The notes under the pieces: generated by a model
What the model saw: the letters and a program-made list of their open reading frames with translations, nothing else
Told to the model about the DNA's origin: nothing
Databases searched by the model: none
Part shown: positions 8,781-16,333 of the stretch, piece after piece
Position numbering within the stretch: the first letter of the stretch is position 1
Layout of the letters: each line of letters begins with the position of its first letter
Program-made: the position numbers and the translations under genes
Assembly (NCBI GenBank): GCA_018335755.1
Contig: JAGXRK010000027.1
Coordinates: 1-64,000, forward strand
Reading direction: 5' to 3'
Length of the DNA stretch: 64,000 nucleotides
Origin: Ignavibacterium sp.
Lineage (GTDB): Bacteria > Bacteroidota > Ignavibacteria > Ignavibacteriales > Ignavibacteriaceae

Positions 8781-9611
8781 CTAATTAATTAATAGTTTTT
8801 TTATTTCATAGACTTTTCTCGATTTGTCCGGATTGCCAAAATCATAAACCAGTAAGCCATAAATTTCTTTGGGCTCTTCTATTCTGAAATGATCAAACTC
8901 AACCACGAGCTCTGAATTATTTTCCTTTTGTAAGAATTTCTGATCTATTGAATTTTTAAATATGCCATTTTGATAAGGCAAAAAATAAAGTGATTCAATT
9001 TCAGCGGGTTTTATCTCAGGATTGTGAATTTTAAATGTAATAAATTCATCATTAAGCTTGACTGAAAAATCAATGTTTTGTTTTACTCCCGGCAAACCTC
9101 TAACTGTTTCGGAAAATAATCTTGAAATCTGATTATCAGCCTTAAAATTATTTACCAGATCAACCTCGGTTGAAACGGAAGTGTTAAATGGTATGCAAAC
9201 ATCTTTACAAATTAATGATTTCAGGTCAGCAGTAATTTCTATTGAACTTAATGCATAATTTTCAGGAACTAAAAGATCAGCCAACAATAATACCTGCTTT
9301 TCATAACCATAACTTGCCAGACCATCATACTCAAATGCTTTTGGTGCTGGCCACCTGATTTCGGATATTGTAACACCATCGGGCAGATCAAAATCAATGG
9401 AAGTCGGCATTCCGCTGTCACCCGGATTTCGCCAGTAAATATGCCAGTCATTTTCCAGTTCAATTAAAATTCCAATTGGAATAGTGTGATTTTGATTTAA
9501 TAAATACGAATCAACAACAATTTTGGCATTTGCATTTGATTTAGTCTGAGCCAAGAGATTAAGTGAAATAATCACACAAAAAAGAAATATTTGAAATATT
9601 TTTTTAAACAT
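8781..9611 (-). CDS. Exported DsbD N-terminal-domain (DsbC/DsbD-like) protein
   Basis: A 276-residue exported protein: signal peptide to about residue 21, then an immunoglobulin-like domain matching the periplasmic alpha domain of DsbD/ScsB. Key patterns are NDWHIYWRNPGDSGMPT, IRWPAPKAF, YGYEKQVLLLADL, and CKDVC with Cys135 and Cys139. In DsbD this cysteine pair passes electrons to periplasmic partners. The membrane beta domain and the C-terminal thioredoxin domain are absent, so another protein must supply electrons. The adjacent redoxin gene at 8150 is a plausible partner; that link is inferred from position only. Confidence 0.82.
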   Translation of the reverse strand: MFKKIFQIFLFCVIISLNLLAQTKSNANAKIVVDSYLLNQNHTIPIGILIELENDWHIYWRNPGDSGMPTSIDFDLPDGVTISEIRWPAPKAFEYDGLASYGYEKQVLLLADLLVPENYALSSIEITADLKSLICKDVCIPFNTSVSTEVDLVNNFKADNQISRLFSETVRGLPGVKQNIDFSVKLNDEFITFKIHNPEIKPAEIESLYFLPYQNGIFKNSIDQKFLQKENNSELVVEFDHFRIEEPKEIYGLLVYDFGNPDKSRKVYEIKKLLIN

Positions 9612-9692
9612 CTTTAATTTTATTAATAAGAATCTAATGAGATTTTAATTTGAAGATATAACAACTTATTAAATAAAAAAATTCATTAAATA

Positions 9693-10478
9693 TTATTTTA
9701 CGGATATCTCAATTCCAACCGGGCAGTGATCTGAGCCCATAACATCGGGCATGATAAAGGCATTTTTTAGGTTTTTCGTAAAATTCTCTGAAATAAAGAA
9801 ATAATCTATTCTCCAGCCAACGTTTCTTTCACGTGCACGTGACTGCATATCCCACCAGGTATATTGCTCCGGCTGATTGTTAAACCTTCTGAACGTATCA
9901 ACATATCCATGAGAGAAAAACTTATCCATCCACTCGCGTTCGATCGGGAGGAAGCCGGATATTTTGGAATTTTCTTTCGGACGGGCAAGATCAATTTCTT
10001 TATGTGCAGTGTTTACATCACCGCAAATAACGAGCTTCTTACCTTTATTAACAAGATCATCAGCGTATTCAAGAAACGCATCATAGAAATCCATTTTATA
10101 CTTCAGCCTTTCTTCTCTTGCTTTTCCGTTAGGATAGTAAATGTTTATCAGCAAGAAACTTTTATAATCTGCAACAATTATTCTTCCTTCGTCATCAAAC
10201 TTAGGAATTCCAAATCCGTGTTCCACTTTAACAGGTTCCTGCTTTGTGTAGATTGCTACTCCGCTATATCCCTTTTTAACAATTGAAGAAGAGAAATAAG
10301 ATTTATATCCATTTACATTAAGCAAATCATTTGTCAATTGTTCAGGATGGGCTTTTGTTTCCTGAAGACAGAGCACATCGGGATCTTCTTGAATGAACCA
10401 GTCAACGAAGCCTTTTTTATAAGCGGCACGAATACCGTTAACATTCCAGGAGAGAAGACGAATATTTTTTGTAGCCAT
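9693..10478 (-). CDS. xth: Exodeoxyribonuclease III / AP endonuclease
   Basis: A 261-residue member of the exonuclease-endonuclease-phosphatase family acting in base-excision repair. Motifs in order are [67 protein letters not shown] and the terminal [11 protein letters not shown] with the catalytic Asp-His. The length is standard and no residue seems missing. It starts 34 bp past the FeoB permease stop on the same strand, so it may be the last gene of the iron operon or have its own promoter. Confidence 0.95.
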   Translation of the reverse strand: MATKNIRLLSWNVNGIRAAYKKGFVDWFIQEDPDVLCLQETKAHPEQLTNDLLNVNGYKSYFSSSIVKKGYSGVAIYTKQEPVKVEHGFGIPKFDDEGRIIVADYKSFLLINIYYPNGKAREERLKYKMDFYDAFLEYADDLVNKGKKLVICGDVNTAHKEIDLARPKENSKISGFLPIEREWMDKFFSHGYVDTFRRFNNQPEQYTWWDMQSRARERNVGWRIDYFFISENFTKNLKNAFIMPDVMGSDHCPVGIEISVK

Positions 10479-10512
10479 TTTAATTTACTTTCAAAAAAAT
10501 TTTATGGTAAAA

Positions 10513-11943
10513 TTAGTTAACAATAATTCTCCAAATCTGTGTTAAAAAAAATGTAACAACCAGTCCCATTATAATTGGTAGAAATGTTGACACTGCTGTC
10601 CACTTAACACTTTTTGTTTCTTTAAAAATTGTATAGATAGTTGTAGAACAGGGATTATGCAGTAAGCTGAACAGCATAAGATTAATTCCCGTTAACAAGG
10701 TCCACCCTCCGGCATAGAGAATATTGGCTGTATCTCCAACAGATTCAAGTTCAAACATTACACCGCTGCCTGCCCCGACACCGGCAAGTCCAAGATTAGC
10801 TACGGTTAGCATTAGTATTGTTGGAATGACAATTTCATTTGCCGGAATTGCAATTATATATGCAAGAAATATCACACCGTTCAATCCAAAAATAAAAGCG
10901 ACCGGATTAACCCAATGAATAAAATGATTAGCTAAAGAAACGCCATTGATTGTAATATTCGAAACCAGCCAGATTACAATTCCTGCCGGGATGGCAAAAA
11001 TAATTGCACGCCATAAAACAAAAATTGTTCTGTCTATCAGTGAAGTATAAAGCGTCTGTAAAATTCTTGGGGGACGATATGGCGGTAGTTCCAGACTAAA
11101 CGCAGAGGCTTCACCTTTTAGTAAAGTTTTTGAAAGTCCCCATGAAACAACAAGACTAAGCGCAATTCCCAGGACCGCAATAAATACTACTGCTGCCGCA
11201 GAAACTAACCCGGCTATGTAGGCTGGTACTGAACTACCGATAAATATTGTTGCTATCAGTATTTGAGTTGGCCATCTTCCATTACATAAGGAAAAGTTAT
11301 TTGTAATTATTGCAAGCAGTCGTTCTCGCGGAGAATCAATTACTCTGGTTGCTATGATACCGGCAGCATTGCATCCGAAACCCATTGCCATTGTAAGTGC
11401 CTGCTTGCCGTGAGCGCCAACTCTTTTATATAGCGGATCCATATTGAATGCAACACGCGGCAGGTAACCAAAATCTTCAAGTAAAGTAAACAGTGGAAAG
11501 AATATTGCCATTGGCGGAAGCATCACAGCTACAACCCATGCCATTGCGAGATAGGCTCCATCTATAAGCACTCCATCAATCCAGAAGGGTAAACCAATTG
11601 AAGCAGAAATACTTTTAAGAAAGGGATGTATTGTATCTACAAGTAATGCTGCCAATAAACCGGAGGGAACGTTTGAGCCTTCAATTGTTAACCAGAATAC
11701 AACTCCAAGCAGCAAAAACATTAGTGGAAAACCAAGGTATTTGCTTGTGATAATTTTGTCTAATGTCCTGTCAAAACTATACGCCGGCTTTTTATCAGGT
11801 AGAATAACTGCTTTGCTGGCTATGGAGTATGCATTATCATAAATTGATTCCATCAGAGTATCATGAAGATTCTCACCAACTTCCCAGCGAAGATTATTTG
11901 CTGTTGCAAGAATTGATTCTCTGTTTATGTTAGCGCTTTCCAT
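10513..11943 (-). CDS. feoB: FeoB membrane (permease) half of a split ferrous iron transporter
   Basis: A 476-residue inner-membrane protein equal to the part of FeoB that follows the GTPase and helical domains. It begins with the linker ending in FDRTLDKIITSKYLGFPLMF, followed by many TM helices. It has both Gate-type cores: GFGCNAAGIIATRVIDSPRERLL with NNFSLCNGRWP, and NPCSTTIYTIFKE near the end. The conserved cysteines of the iron path are present in both. It moves Fe2+ into the cytosol, driven by the separate G protein encoded at 12005. The 61 bp between the two genes is A/T-rich with no coding frame, so the split is real in this sequence. Confidence 0.93.
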   Translation of the reverse strand: MESANINRESILATANNLRWEVGENLHDTLMESIYDNAYSIASKAVILPDKKPAYSFDRTLDKIITSKYLGFPLMFLLLGVVFWLTIEGSNVPSGLLAALLVDTIHPFLKSISASIGLPFWIDGVLIDGAYLAMAWVVAVMLPPMAIFFPLFTLLEDFGYLPRVAFNMDPLYKRVGAHGKQALTMAMGFGCNAAGIIATRVIDSPRERLLAIITNNFSLCNGRWPTQILIATIFIGSSVPAYIAGLVSAAAVVFIAVLGIALSLVVSWGLSKTLLKGEASAFSLELPPYRPPRILQTLYTSLIDRTIFVLWRAIIFAIPAGIVIWLVSNITINGVSLANHFIHWVNPVAFIFGLNGVIFLAYIIAIPANEIVIPTILMLTVANLGLAGVGAGSGVMFELESVGDTANILYAGGWTLLTGINLMLFSLLHNPCSTTIYTIFKETKSVKWTAVSTFLPIIMGLVVTFFLTQIWRIIVN

Positions 11944-12004
11944 ATAAAATTTTTATGTTCTTTTTGCTTTAGTGACTTTGTGGCGTTTTTTCATTTACCG
12001 TTTG

Positions 12005-12808
12005 TTATGACTGATTAACCGTTGCCAAATTCTGTTTTTTCAAATTACCGAGTTCACCGCTTCTAATTGCCTCAATTATGCTTTGATCACCTTCCAGTAA
12101 CCTTAGTGCAACCCATCTCGTGTTTGGAAGGTCTGGGAATTCTTTTGTTATCTCCCGGCTAATTTTTTCAACTGCAAAATTCAATTCTTTGGATGATGTT
12201 TTAATCCGGTGAGGTTTACATATATACTTGCCGGCTGCAACTTCGAAAATAATGTTCAATAATTCATTCATACCTTCGCCCTGTCTTGCTGCAGCAGGAA
12301 TAACAGGTACACCCAACTCTTTAGACAAAACTCTAGCATCTATTTTTATTTCGTTACGTTTAGCTTCATCCATCAGATTAAGGCAAACAACAGTTCTGTC
12401 AGTTATTTCCAAAATTTGCAGGACAAGATTTAGATTTCTCTCGACTCTTGTTGCGTCAACCACAATTACAGTTACATCTGGTTGACCGAATAAAATAAAA
12501 TCACGCGCAACTTCTTCGTCTGTGCTAGTTGATAAAAGTGAATATGTACCCGGCAGATCGACAAGTTTAAATTTCTTTTTGTTATACTCAAAACCACCTT
12601 CTGCCCTGGTAACGGTTTTGCCGGGCCAATTGCCGGTGTGCTGTCTTAATCCTGTTAGATAATTAAATACAGTGCTTTTACCTGTGTTTGGATTTCCGGC
12701 AAGAGCCACTACAAAATCGAAGTTGCTCATATTTATTCCAAGCTTATTAAGATTGCCAAGATTATGAGCCGGGCAGGTTGAACAATTATTTAGATCGAGT
12801 CCTGACAT
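12005..12808 (-). CDS. feoB: FeoB GTPase half of a split ferrous iron transporter
   Basis: A 267-residue cytosolic protein equal to FeoB domains G and GDI. G1 is GNPNTGKST (38-46), the switch I region is HTGNWPGKTV, G3 is DLPGTYSL, G4 is NLMD, and the helical domain ends RWVALRLLEGD. There are no TM helices. An N-terminal extension carries a C-x-x-C pair (Cys9, Cys12 in NCSTCPAH) before the G domain, possibly a metal site. ATG at 12808 keeps this extension; an internal Met27 would remove it. It is 8 bp downstream of the DtxR-FeoA fusion gene and should act with the permease at 10513. Confidence 0.92.
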   Translation of the reverse strand: MSGLDLNNCSTCPAHNLGNLNKLGINMSNFDFVVALAGNPNTGKSTVFNYLTGLRQHTGNWPGKTVTRAEGGFEYNKKKFKLVDLPGTYSLLSTSTDEEVARDFILFGQPDVTVIVVDATRVERNLNLVLQILEITDRTVVCLNLMDEAKRNEIKIDARVLSKELGVPVIPAAARQGEGMNELLNIIFEVAAGKYICKPHRIKTSSKELNFAVEKISREITKEFPDLPNTRWVALRLLEGDQSIIEAIRSGELGNLKKQNLATVNQS

Positions 12809-12816
12809 AATAAAAC

Positions 12817-13833
12817 CTATTCATTTATAAGATAAATTTTATCTGTTTGATTTTTGCGTAATGCAACTGTTGCCCCTCTTATACGATAAGCAATGGGATC
12901 GTCCCAAAGTCCTTTCATTTCAATTTCAACTTCTGTTCCCGGAACTATACCAAAATCCATTAATCTCCTGCGCTGTTGTCCTCTAAGTGATTTTGCGATC
13001 CCAAGAATTTTTCCCTTCTCACCAACTTTTAAATCTGATAAGGATCTGAATTTCCCTTCAATAGGTTTTTCAAATTTCATCACACCTACTGTAATACTTT
13101 TTGCAATAAGTGGAGAAAGAATGCATTCTTCACCGTTTGCAACAAACTTGATCCTTTTATCTGATAACTCGAGCATTCTGATTTGCATTCCAGGGTAAAG
13201 TCCTTCTGCAATAATCTGACTGTAAATCGCGTGCGGTTCATCCTCGACATGTGTAATTATTGCAAATTCACCGGGGTTCATTTCGGTTAACAATTTTCCT
13301 CTTTTTTCCGGAATATCGCCTGCCGAAGACGGGATTGGATCACCGTGAGGGTCAAAGACCGGATTGCCGATTTGTGCTGCTAATTGATTTGCCTGCTCAG
13401 GAGACAACTGATGTTCAACCTCTTCAGCCTTTTGATGCCATTCCATTTCCTGAACGCTGGTTTCATCGGCAAGATATTTTTCCCACAAACGATGAACGCG
13501 GATGATCCTTAATGCATAGGATTTCCCGTCTGAGGTTAAAGACAAAGCGTCTTGATGGGCAGTTATCAATTCCATCTCCTCTAACTTCGAAATGATTTCT
13601 GTAGCATGGTCAGGTGAAATGGCAAGGTTACCTGCTATTCCGGTAAGGGTGCAGTTTATATTGTTATATTCACAGTTATATAAATATTTTAATGCATCTT
13701 CTATAAGAACTTTTTTGTTTGCATACTTTGATTTTTTCCACTCTGCTATTATTCCTTTATTCGGATAAAACAAAGTAATAAAAAAGATAACTGCAATAAT
13801 TCCAATTATTAAAAGTACTATTGGTTCACTCAT
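12817..13833 (-). CDS. Membrane-anchored DtxR-type regulator fused to two FeoA domains
   Basis: A 338-residue fusion. A single TM helix (~4-23) is followed by a DtxR-type winged helix (~42-105) and the DtxR metal-binding/dimerisation segment, keeping likely ligands H114 and E118 (HRLWE) and H133, E137, E140 and H141 (HQKAEEVEH). Two FeoA/SH3-like domains follow (~180-250 and ~264-338, the second with LRGQQRRRLMDFGIVPGTEVEI). FeoA normally binds FeoB, and DtxR proteins repress with Fe2+ or Mn2+. It sits 8 bp upstream of the FeoB GTPase gene and 8 bp after a second DtxR gene. It could be a membrane-held iron sensor or mainly a FeoA subunit; which is unresolved. Confidence 0.85.
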   Translation of the reverse strand: MSEPIVLLIIGIIAVIFFITLFYPNKGIIAEWKKSKYANKKVLIEDALKYLYNCEYNNINCTLTGIAGNLAISPDHATEIISKLEEMELITAHQDALSLTSDGKSYALRIIRVHRLWEKYLADETSVQEMEWHQKAEEVEHQLSPEQANQLAAQIGNPVFDPHGDPIPSSAGDIPEKRGKLLTEMNPGEFAIITHVEDEPHAIYSQIIAEGLYPGMQIRMLELSDKRIKFVANGEECILSPLIAKSITVGVMKFEKPIEGKFRSLSDLKVGEKGKILGIAKSLRGQQRRRLMDFGIVPGTEVEIEMKGLWDDPIAYRIRGATVALRKNQTDKIYLINE

Positions 13834-13841
13834 AATTTATA

Positions 13842-14504
13842 TCATCCCGAAATCTTTCCAACAAAAATATTTGAGGCAATTTTTCTGCTTATGTTAACTT
13901 CTTTGCTATTTATTTTAAGAAGCATTGAGCCGTCAAATTCCAGAATGTCTTTTATAAATATCTCTTTACCGAGCTCAATACCTATTTTAGAAATATATCC
14001 GAGCATTCCCTTATGTGTATCGTTAACTCTAATAACCTCAACTTTGTTATTTTTATCTAACTCTGAAATTGCAATTGCACTTTTATAACTAGGCATTCTG
14101 CCTTTTCTATCTGGAATTGGATAGCCGTGCGGGTCAGATTGCGGATAATTGAGAAATTCTTCAATTCTATTAATTAATTCATCTGAAGAGGAATGTTCTA
14201 GTTTTTCTGCTTCGTCGTGGACTTTATCCCAGGACATTCCGAGCACCTGGTGAAGAAAGGTTTCCCATATTCTGTGTCGCCTAACCATATTTTTAGCATA
14301 ATTCTCACCTTCAGCAGTAAGCTTAATGCCCTTATATTTTTTGTAAATTACAAAACCATCAGTAGAAAGCTTGCGAAGCATATCCGTTACGGCAGCATTG
14401 GAAATATCCAGCGATTCAGCAATAAGGTTCGGTTTGATTTCGCCATTTTCATCCCTGAGTTTATAAATTGTACTCAGATAATCTTCTTTTGAAATATTTT
14501 TCAT
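13842..14504 (-). CDS. DtxR/MntR-family metal-dependent transcriptional regulator
   Basis: A 220-residue soluble regulator. It has an N-terminal winged helix (YLSTIYKLRDENGEIKPNLIAESLDISNAAVTDMLRKL), a dimerisation domain with metal-ligand patterns RRHRIWE and HDEAEKLEH, and a C-terminal SH3/FeoA-like domain (~150-220). Glu at the position that is Cys in DtxR is the MntR-like state, so Mn or Fe could be the effector. It is the first gene of the run to the FeoB pair, with 8-bp gaps, and most likely controls this operon. The A/T-rich leader upstream contains a TAAGTGCACTTAAAATT stretch with the palindrome TTAAGTGCACTTAA, a candidate operator. Confidence 0.9.
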   Translation of the reverse strand: MKNISKEDYLSTIYKLRDENGEIKPNLIAESLDISNAAVTDMLRKLSTDGFVIYKKYKGIKLTAEGENYAKNMVRRHRIWETFLHQVLGMSWDKVHDEAEKLEHSSSDELINRIEEFLNYPQSDPHGYPIPDRKGRMPSYKSAIAISELDKNNKVEVIRVNDTHKGMLGYISKIGIELGKEIFIKDILEFDGSMLLKINSKEVNISRKIASNIFVGKISG

Positions 14505-14527
14505 TTAAGTCCGGTATAAAATTTATT

Positions 14528-14541
14528 TAAGTGCACTTAAA
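14528..14541. promoter_or_regulatory. Candidate DtxR-type operator palindrome
   Basis: The 14-bp perfect palindrome TTAAGTGCACTTAA lies 24 bp upstream of the DtxR-family start codon at 14504, in the leader of the iron operon. DtxR-family operators are often near-palindromic sequences that overlap the operon promoter. The match is positional and structural only; no consensus for this lineage was used. Confidence 0.5.
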
Positions 14542-14590
14542 ATTAAAAAAGATCAAAATAAAAGGCAAAGGGAAAATTCTTTGCCTGTGA

Positions 14591-15232
14591 TCAGGAATAC
14601 TCCTTTTTCAGGTATTCATCAAGTTCATGTATTGAAGGGATGTAAAGTGCGTTCGGATATTTTTTCAACACATTATCGGAATTTTCTTTAAGTGCCTGTC
14701 CTCCCACAATTATCCTCTTGTGAGGGAAAAACTTTGTAAGATGGTCTACCAGTTCGAGAAATCTTCCCAGGTTCAGGTAAAGACCGAATGAAAGAGCAAC
14801 AGCATCCGGATCAATTTGTTTTACATATTTCACTATTTCTTTGGTCGGAACAGAAGCACCAAGAAAGTAAGTTTTCCAGTTATTCATTTCAAAAATATAA
14901 GATACCATCCGGGGTCCTATTTCATGAAACTCCTTATCGATGCATGTCACAACTGCTTTTCTATTAGAGTTAACAGGAGATGGCGGTGCAAATTTAGCAA
15001 TCAAAAATTCTGTGATCTGTGTTGCCATATGTTCTTCCGGAATAGTCAGCTCATTATGATCCCATAATTTGCCTATTCTGTAAAGAGCTTTCTGGAATAA
15101 ATCTACATAAATATCTTTTAGGTCTGCGCCTTCGTTAAGAAGCAATTGTACAATGTCAGAACATTTGTCTTTATTTCCATCAACCAGATTATTGTAAAAA
15201 TCCAGGAAATGCGATTCTTTGATAGAGTTCAT
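14591..15232 (-). CDS. Stand-alone cobalamin-binding photoreceptor-like protein (CarH/LitR sensor domain)
   Basis: A 213-residue protein made only of the B12-binding module: a helical cap (~1-80) and a Rossmann-like cobalamin domain (~90-210). The cap has Trp57 followed nine residues later by Glu67-His68 (W-x9-EH), the signature next to the upper face of adenosylcobalamin in CarH/LitR photoreceptors. The base-off motif is E-x-H-x-x-G (E101, H103, G106), also CarH-like, and VGGQAL matches the later nucleotide-loop glycines. The MerR DNA-binding domain of CarH is absent. It may be a light or B12 sensor acting through a partner. It lies 86 bp upstream of the DtxR gene and is divergent from the ferredoxin gene. 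Confidence 0.8.
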   Translation of the reverse strand: MNSIKESHFLDFYNNLVDGNKDKCSDIVQLLLNEGADLKDIYVDLFQKALYRIGKLWDHNELTIPEEHMATQITEFLIAKFAPPSPVNSNRKAVVTCIDKEFHEIGPRMVSYIFEMNNWKTYFLGASVPTKEIVKYVKQIDPDAVALSFGLYLNLGRFLELVDHLTKFFPHKRIIVGGQALKENSDNVLKKYPNALYIPSIHELDEYLKKEYS

Positions 15233-15330
15233 TATATAATCTATTTTTATTAAAAGTAAGATAATAATTCATTTTTGCAGAAAAAAGTTCAATTAGCTTT
15301 AATTTCTTAATTTTTCTCAAATCGGATTGG

Positions 15331-15360
15331 TTTGCTTTTTTAGTGAAAAGGCTATATTTT
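15331..15360 (+). promoter_or_regulatory. Candidate Bacteroidota-type promoter for the ferredoxin gene
   Basis: TTTG (15331-15334) is followed after 18 bases by TATATTTT (15353-15360), close to the Bacteroidota -33 TTTG and -7 TAnnTTTG pattern. It lies 40 bp before the ATG at 15401, in the divergent region shared with the B12-binding protein gene. Confidence 0.4.
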
Positions 15361-15400
15361 TAATCAGATGTTTTTATCTGATTTCATAGAAAGGATTAAA

Positions 15401-16243
15401 ATGCTTAGAAAAATCGTAAATATTGATGAAGCCTTGTGCGATGGTTGCGGAGATTGTGTCCCAAGTTGTCACGAAGGAGCATTACAAATAATTGATGGTA
15501 AAGCCAGATTAATAAGCGATTTGTTCTGTGATGGTCTTGGTGCCTGTCTCGGTCATTGTCCTCAAGGTGCTATTACCATCGATGTAAGAGAAGCAGAACC
15601 GTACAATGAAACGAAAGTAATGGAAACCATAGTAAAAGGTGGTCCGAATGTAATTAAAGCACATCTTGAGCATTTGATCGACCACAATGAAATGGAATAC
15701 TTCCAGCAGGCAATCAACTTTTTAACCGAAAACGGCATAGATAATCCGGTTAAGCAAAACAATCAACGGCAACATAACTACGGTTCAGGTTGTCCCGGAT
15801 CGCGATCAATGAGTTTTGAGGTTCAGGAAAAATCAGAGGTGGAAACAGGAATAAGGCGATCACACTTAAGGCAATGGCCGGTTCAGCTTCATCTTGTATC
15901 ACCCCATGCAAATTATTTTCAGAATTCAGATTTACTGCTCGCTGCAGATTGCTGCGCTTTTGCTTATGGTGATTTTCATAAGGATTTTATGAACGGTAAA
16001 AGCCTTGCTATCGCCTGTCCAAAACTTGACAGTAATCAGGAAGTATATTTTGATAAACTGGTTTCTATGATAAATGAATCTAATTTAAAATCAATTACGG
16101 TGCTGGTTATGCAGGTTCCCTGCTGCAGCGGCTTATATCAACTTGCCACTGAAGCCTTAAAGGAATCAGGGAAAGATATACCGCTGAAGGTTGTTGTAAT
16201 GGGGGTCAACGGAGATATATTAAAAGAGGTTCAGGTAAATTGA
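15401..16243 (+). CDS. Dicluster 4Fe-4S ferredoxin-like protein
   Basis: A 280-residue protein. Residues 1-60 are a ferredoxin module: CDGCGDCVPSC (Cys13, 16, 19, 23) and FCDGLGACLGHCP (Cys43, 49, 53), the second lacking one canonical Cys as often seen in this family. A linker (~60-140) and a second domain (~165-280) follow, with Cys-rich patches LAADCCAFAYGDF, IACPKLD and VPCCSGLY. Proteins of this architecture are typical of anaerobes and often sit beside Fe-S or nitrosative-stress genes. The ATG at 15401 is preceded by AAAGGA; a start 33 bases upstream lacks such a site. It leads the set with the DUF438 and DUF1858 genes. Confidence 0.87.
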   Translation: MLRKIVNIDEALCDGCGDCVPSCHEGALQIIDGKARLISDLFCDGLGACLGHCPQGAITIDVREAEPYNETKVMETIVKGGPNVIKAHLEHLIDHNEMEYFQQAINFLTENGIDNPVKQNNQRQHNYGSGCPGSRSMSFEVQEKSEVETGIRRSHLRQWPVQLHLVSPHANYFQNSDLLLAADCCAFAYGDFHKDFMNGKSLAIACPKLDSNQEVYFDKLVSMINESNLKSITVLVMQVPCCSGLYQLATEALKESGKDIPLKVVVMGVNGDILKEVQVN

Positions 16244-16272
16244 TTCTCTGAGAAGCCAGAAATAAGAATACT

Positions 16273-16310
16273 TTCACGAAGCAGCACGGAGAAGTCACGA
16301 AGAATCACGG
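16273..16310. repeat. TTCACGAAG-type repeat, left copy
   Basis: Degenerate repeat built from TTCACGAAG, CACGGAG and TCACGAAG blocks between the ferredoxin and DUF438 genes. A roughly inverted copy lies at 18114-18155, after the DUF1858/DUF2249 gene, so the two copies bracket the 16334-18108 gene pair. Confidence 0.65.
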
Positions 16311-16333
16311 AAAAAAATAAAGGAAATAAAACA

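Noticed and set aside
9864..10286. A 140-codon plus-strand frame inside exonuclease III
   Set aside because: It is antisense to a well-conserved enzyme whose motifs are intact, and its translation is Cys/Phe-rich with no domain.
11944..12004. A frameshift splitting a single feoB
   Set aside because: The 61-bp gap has no continuous coding frame and the permease has its own ATG; the halves meet at a domain border. A true split is more likely.
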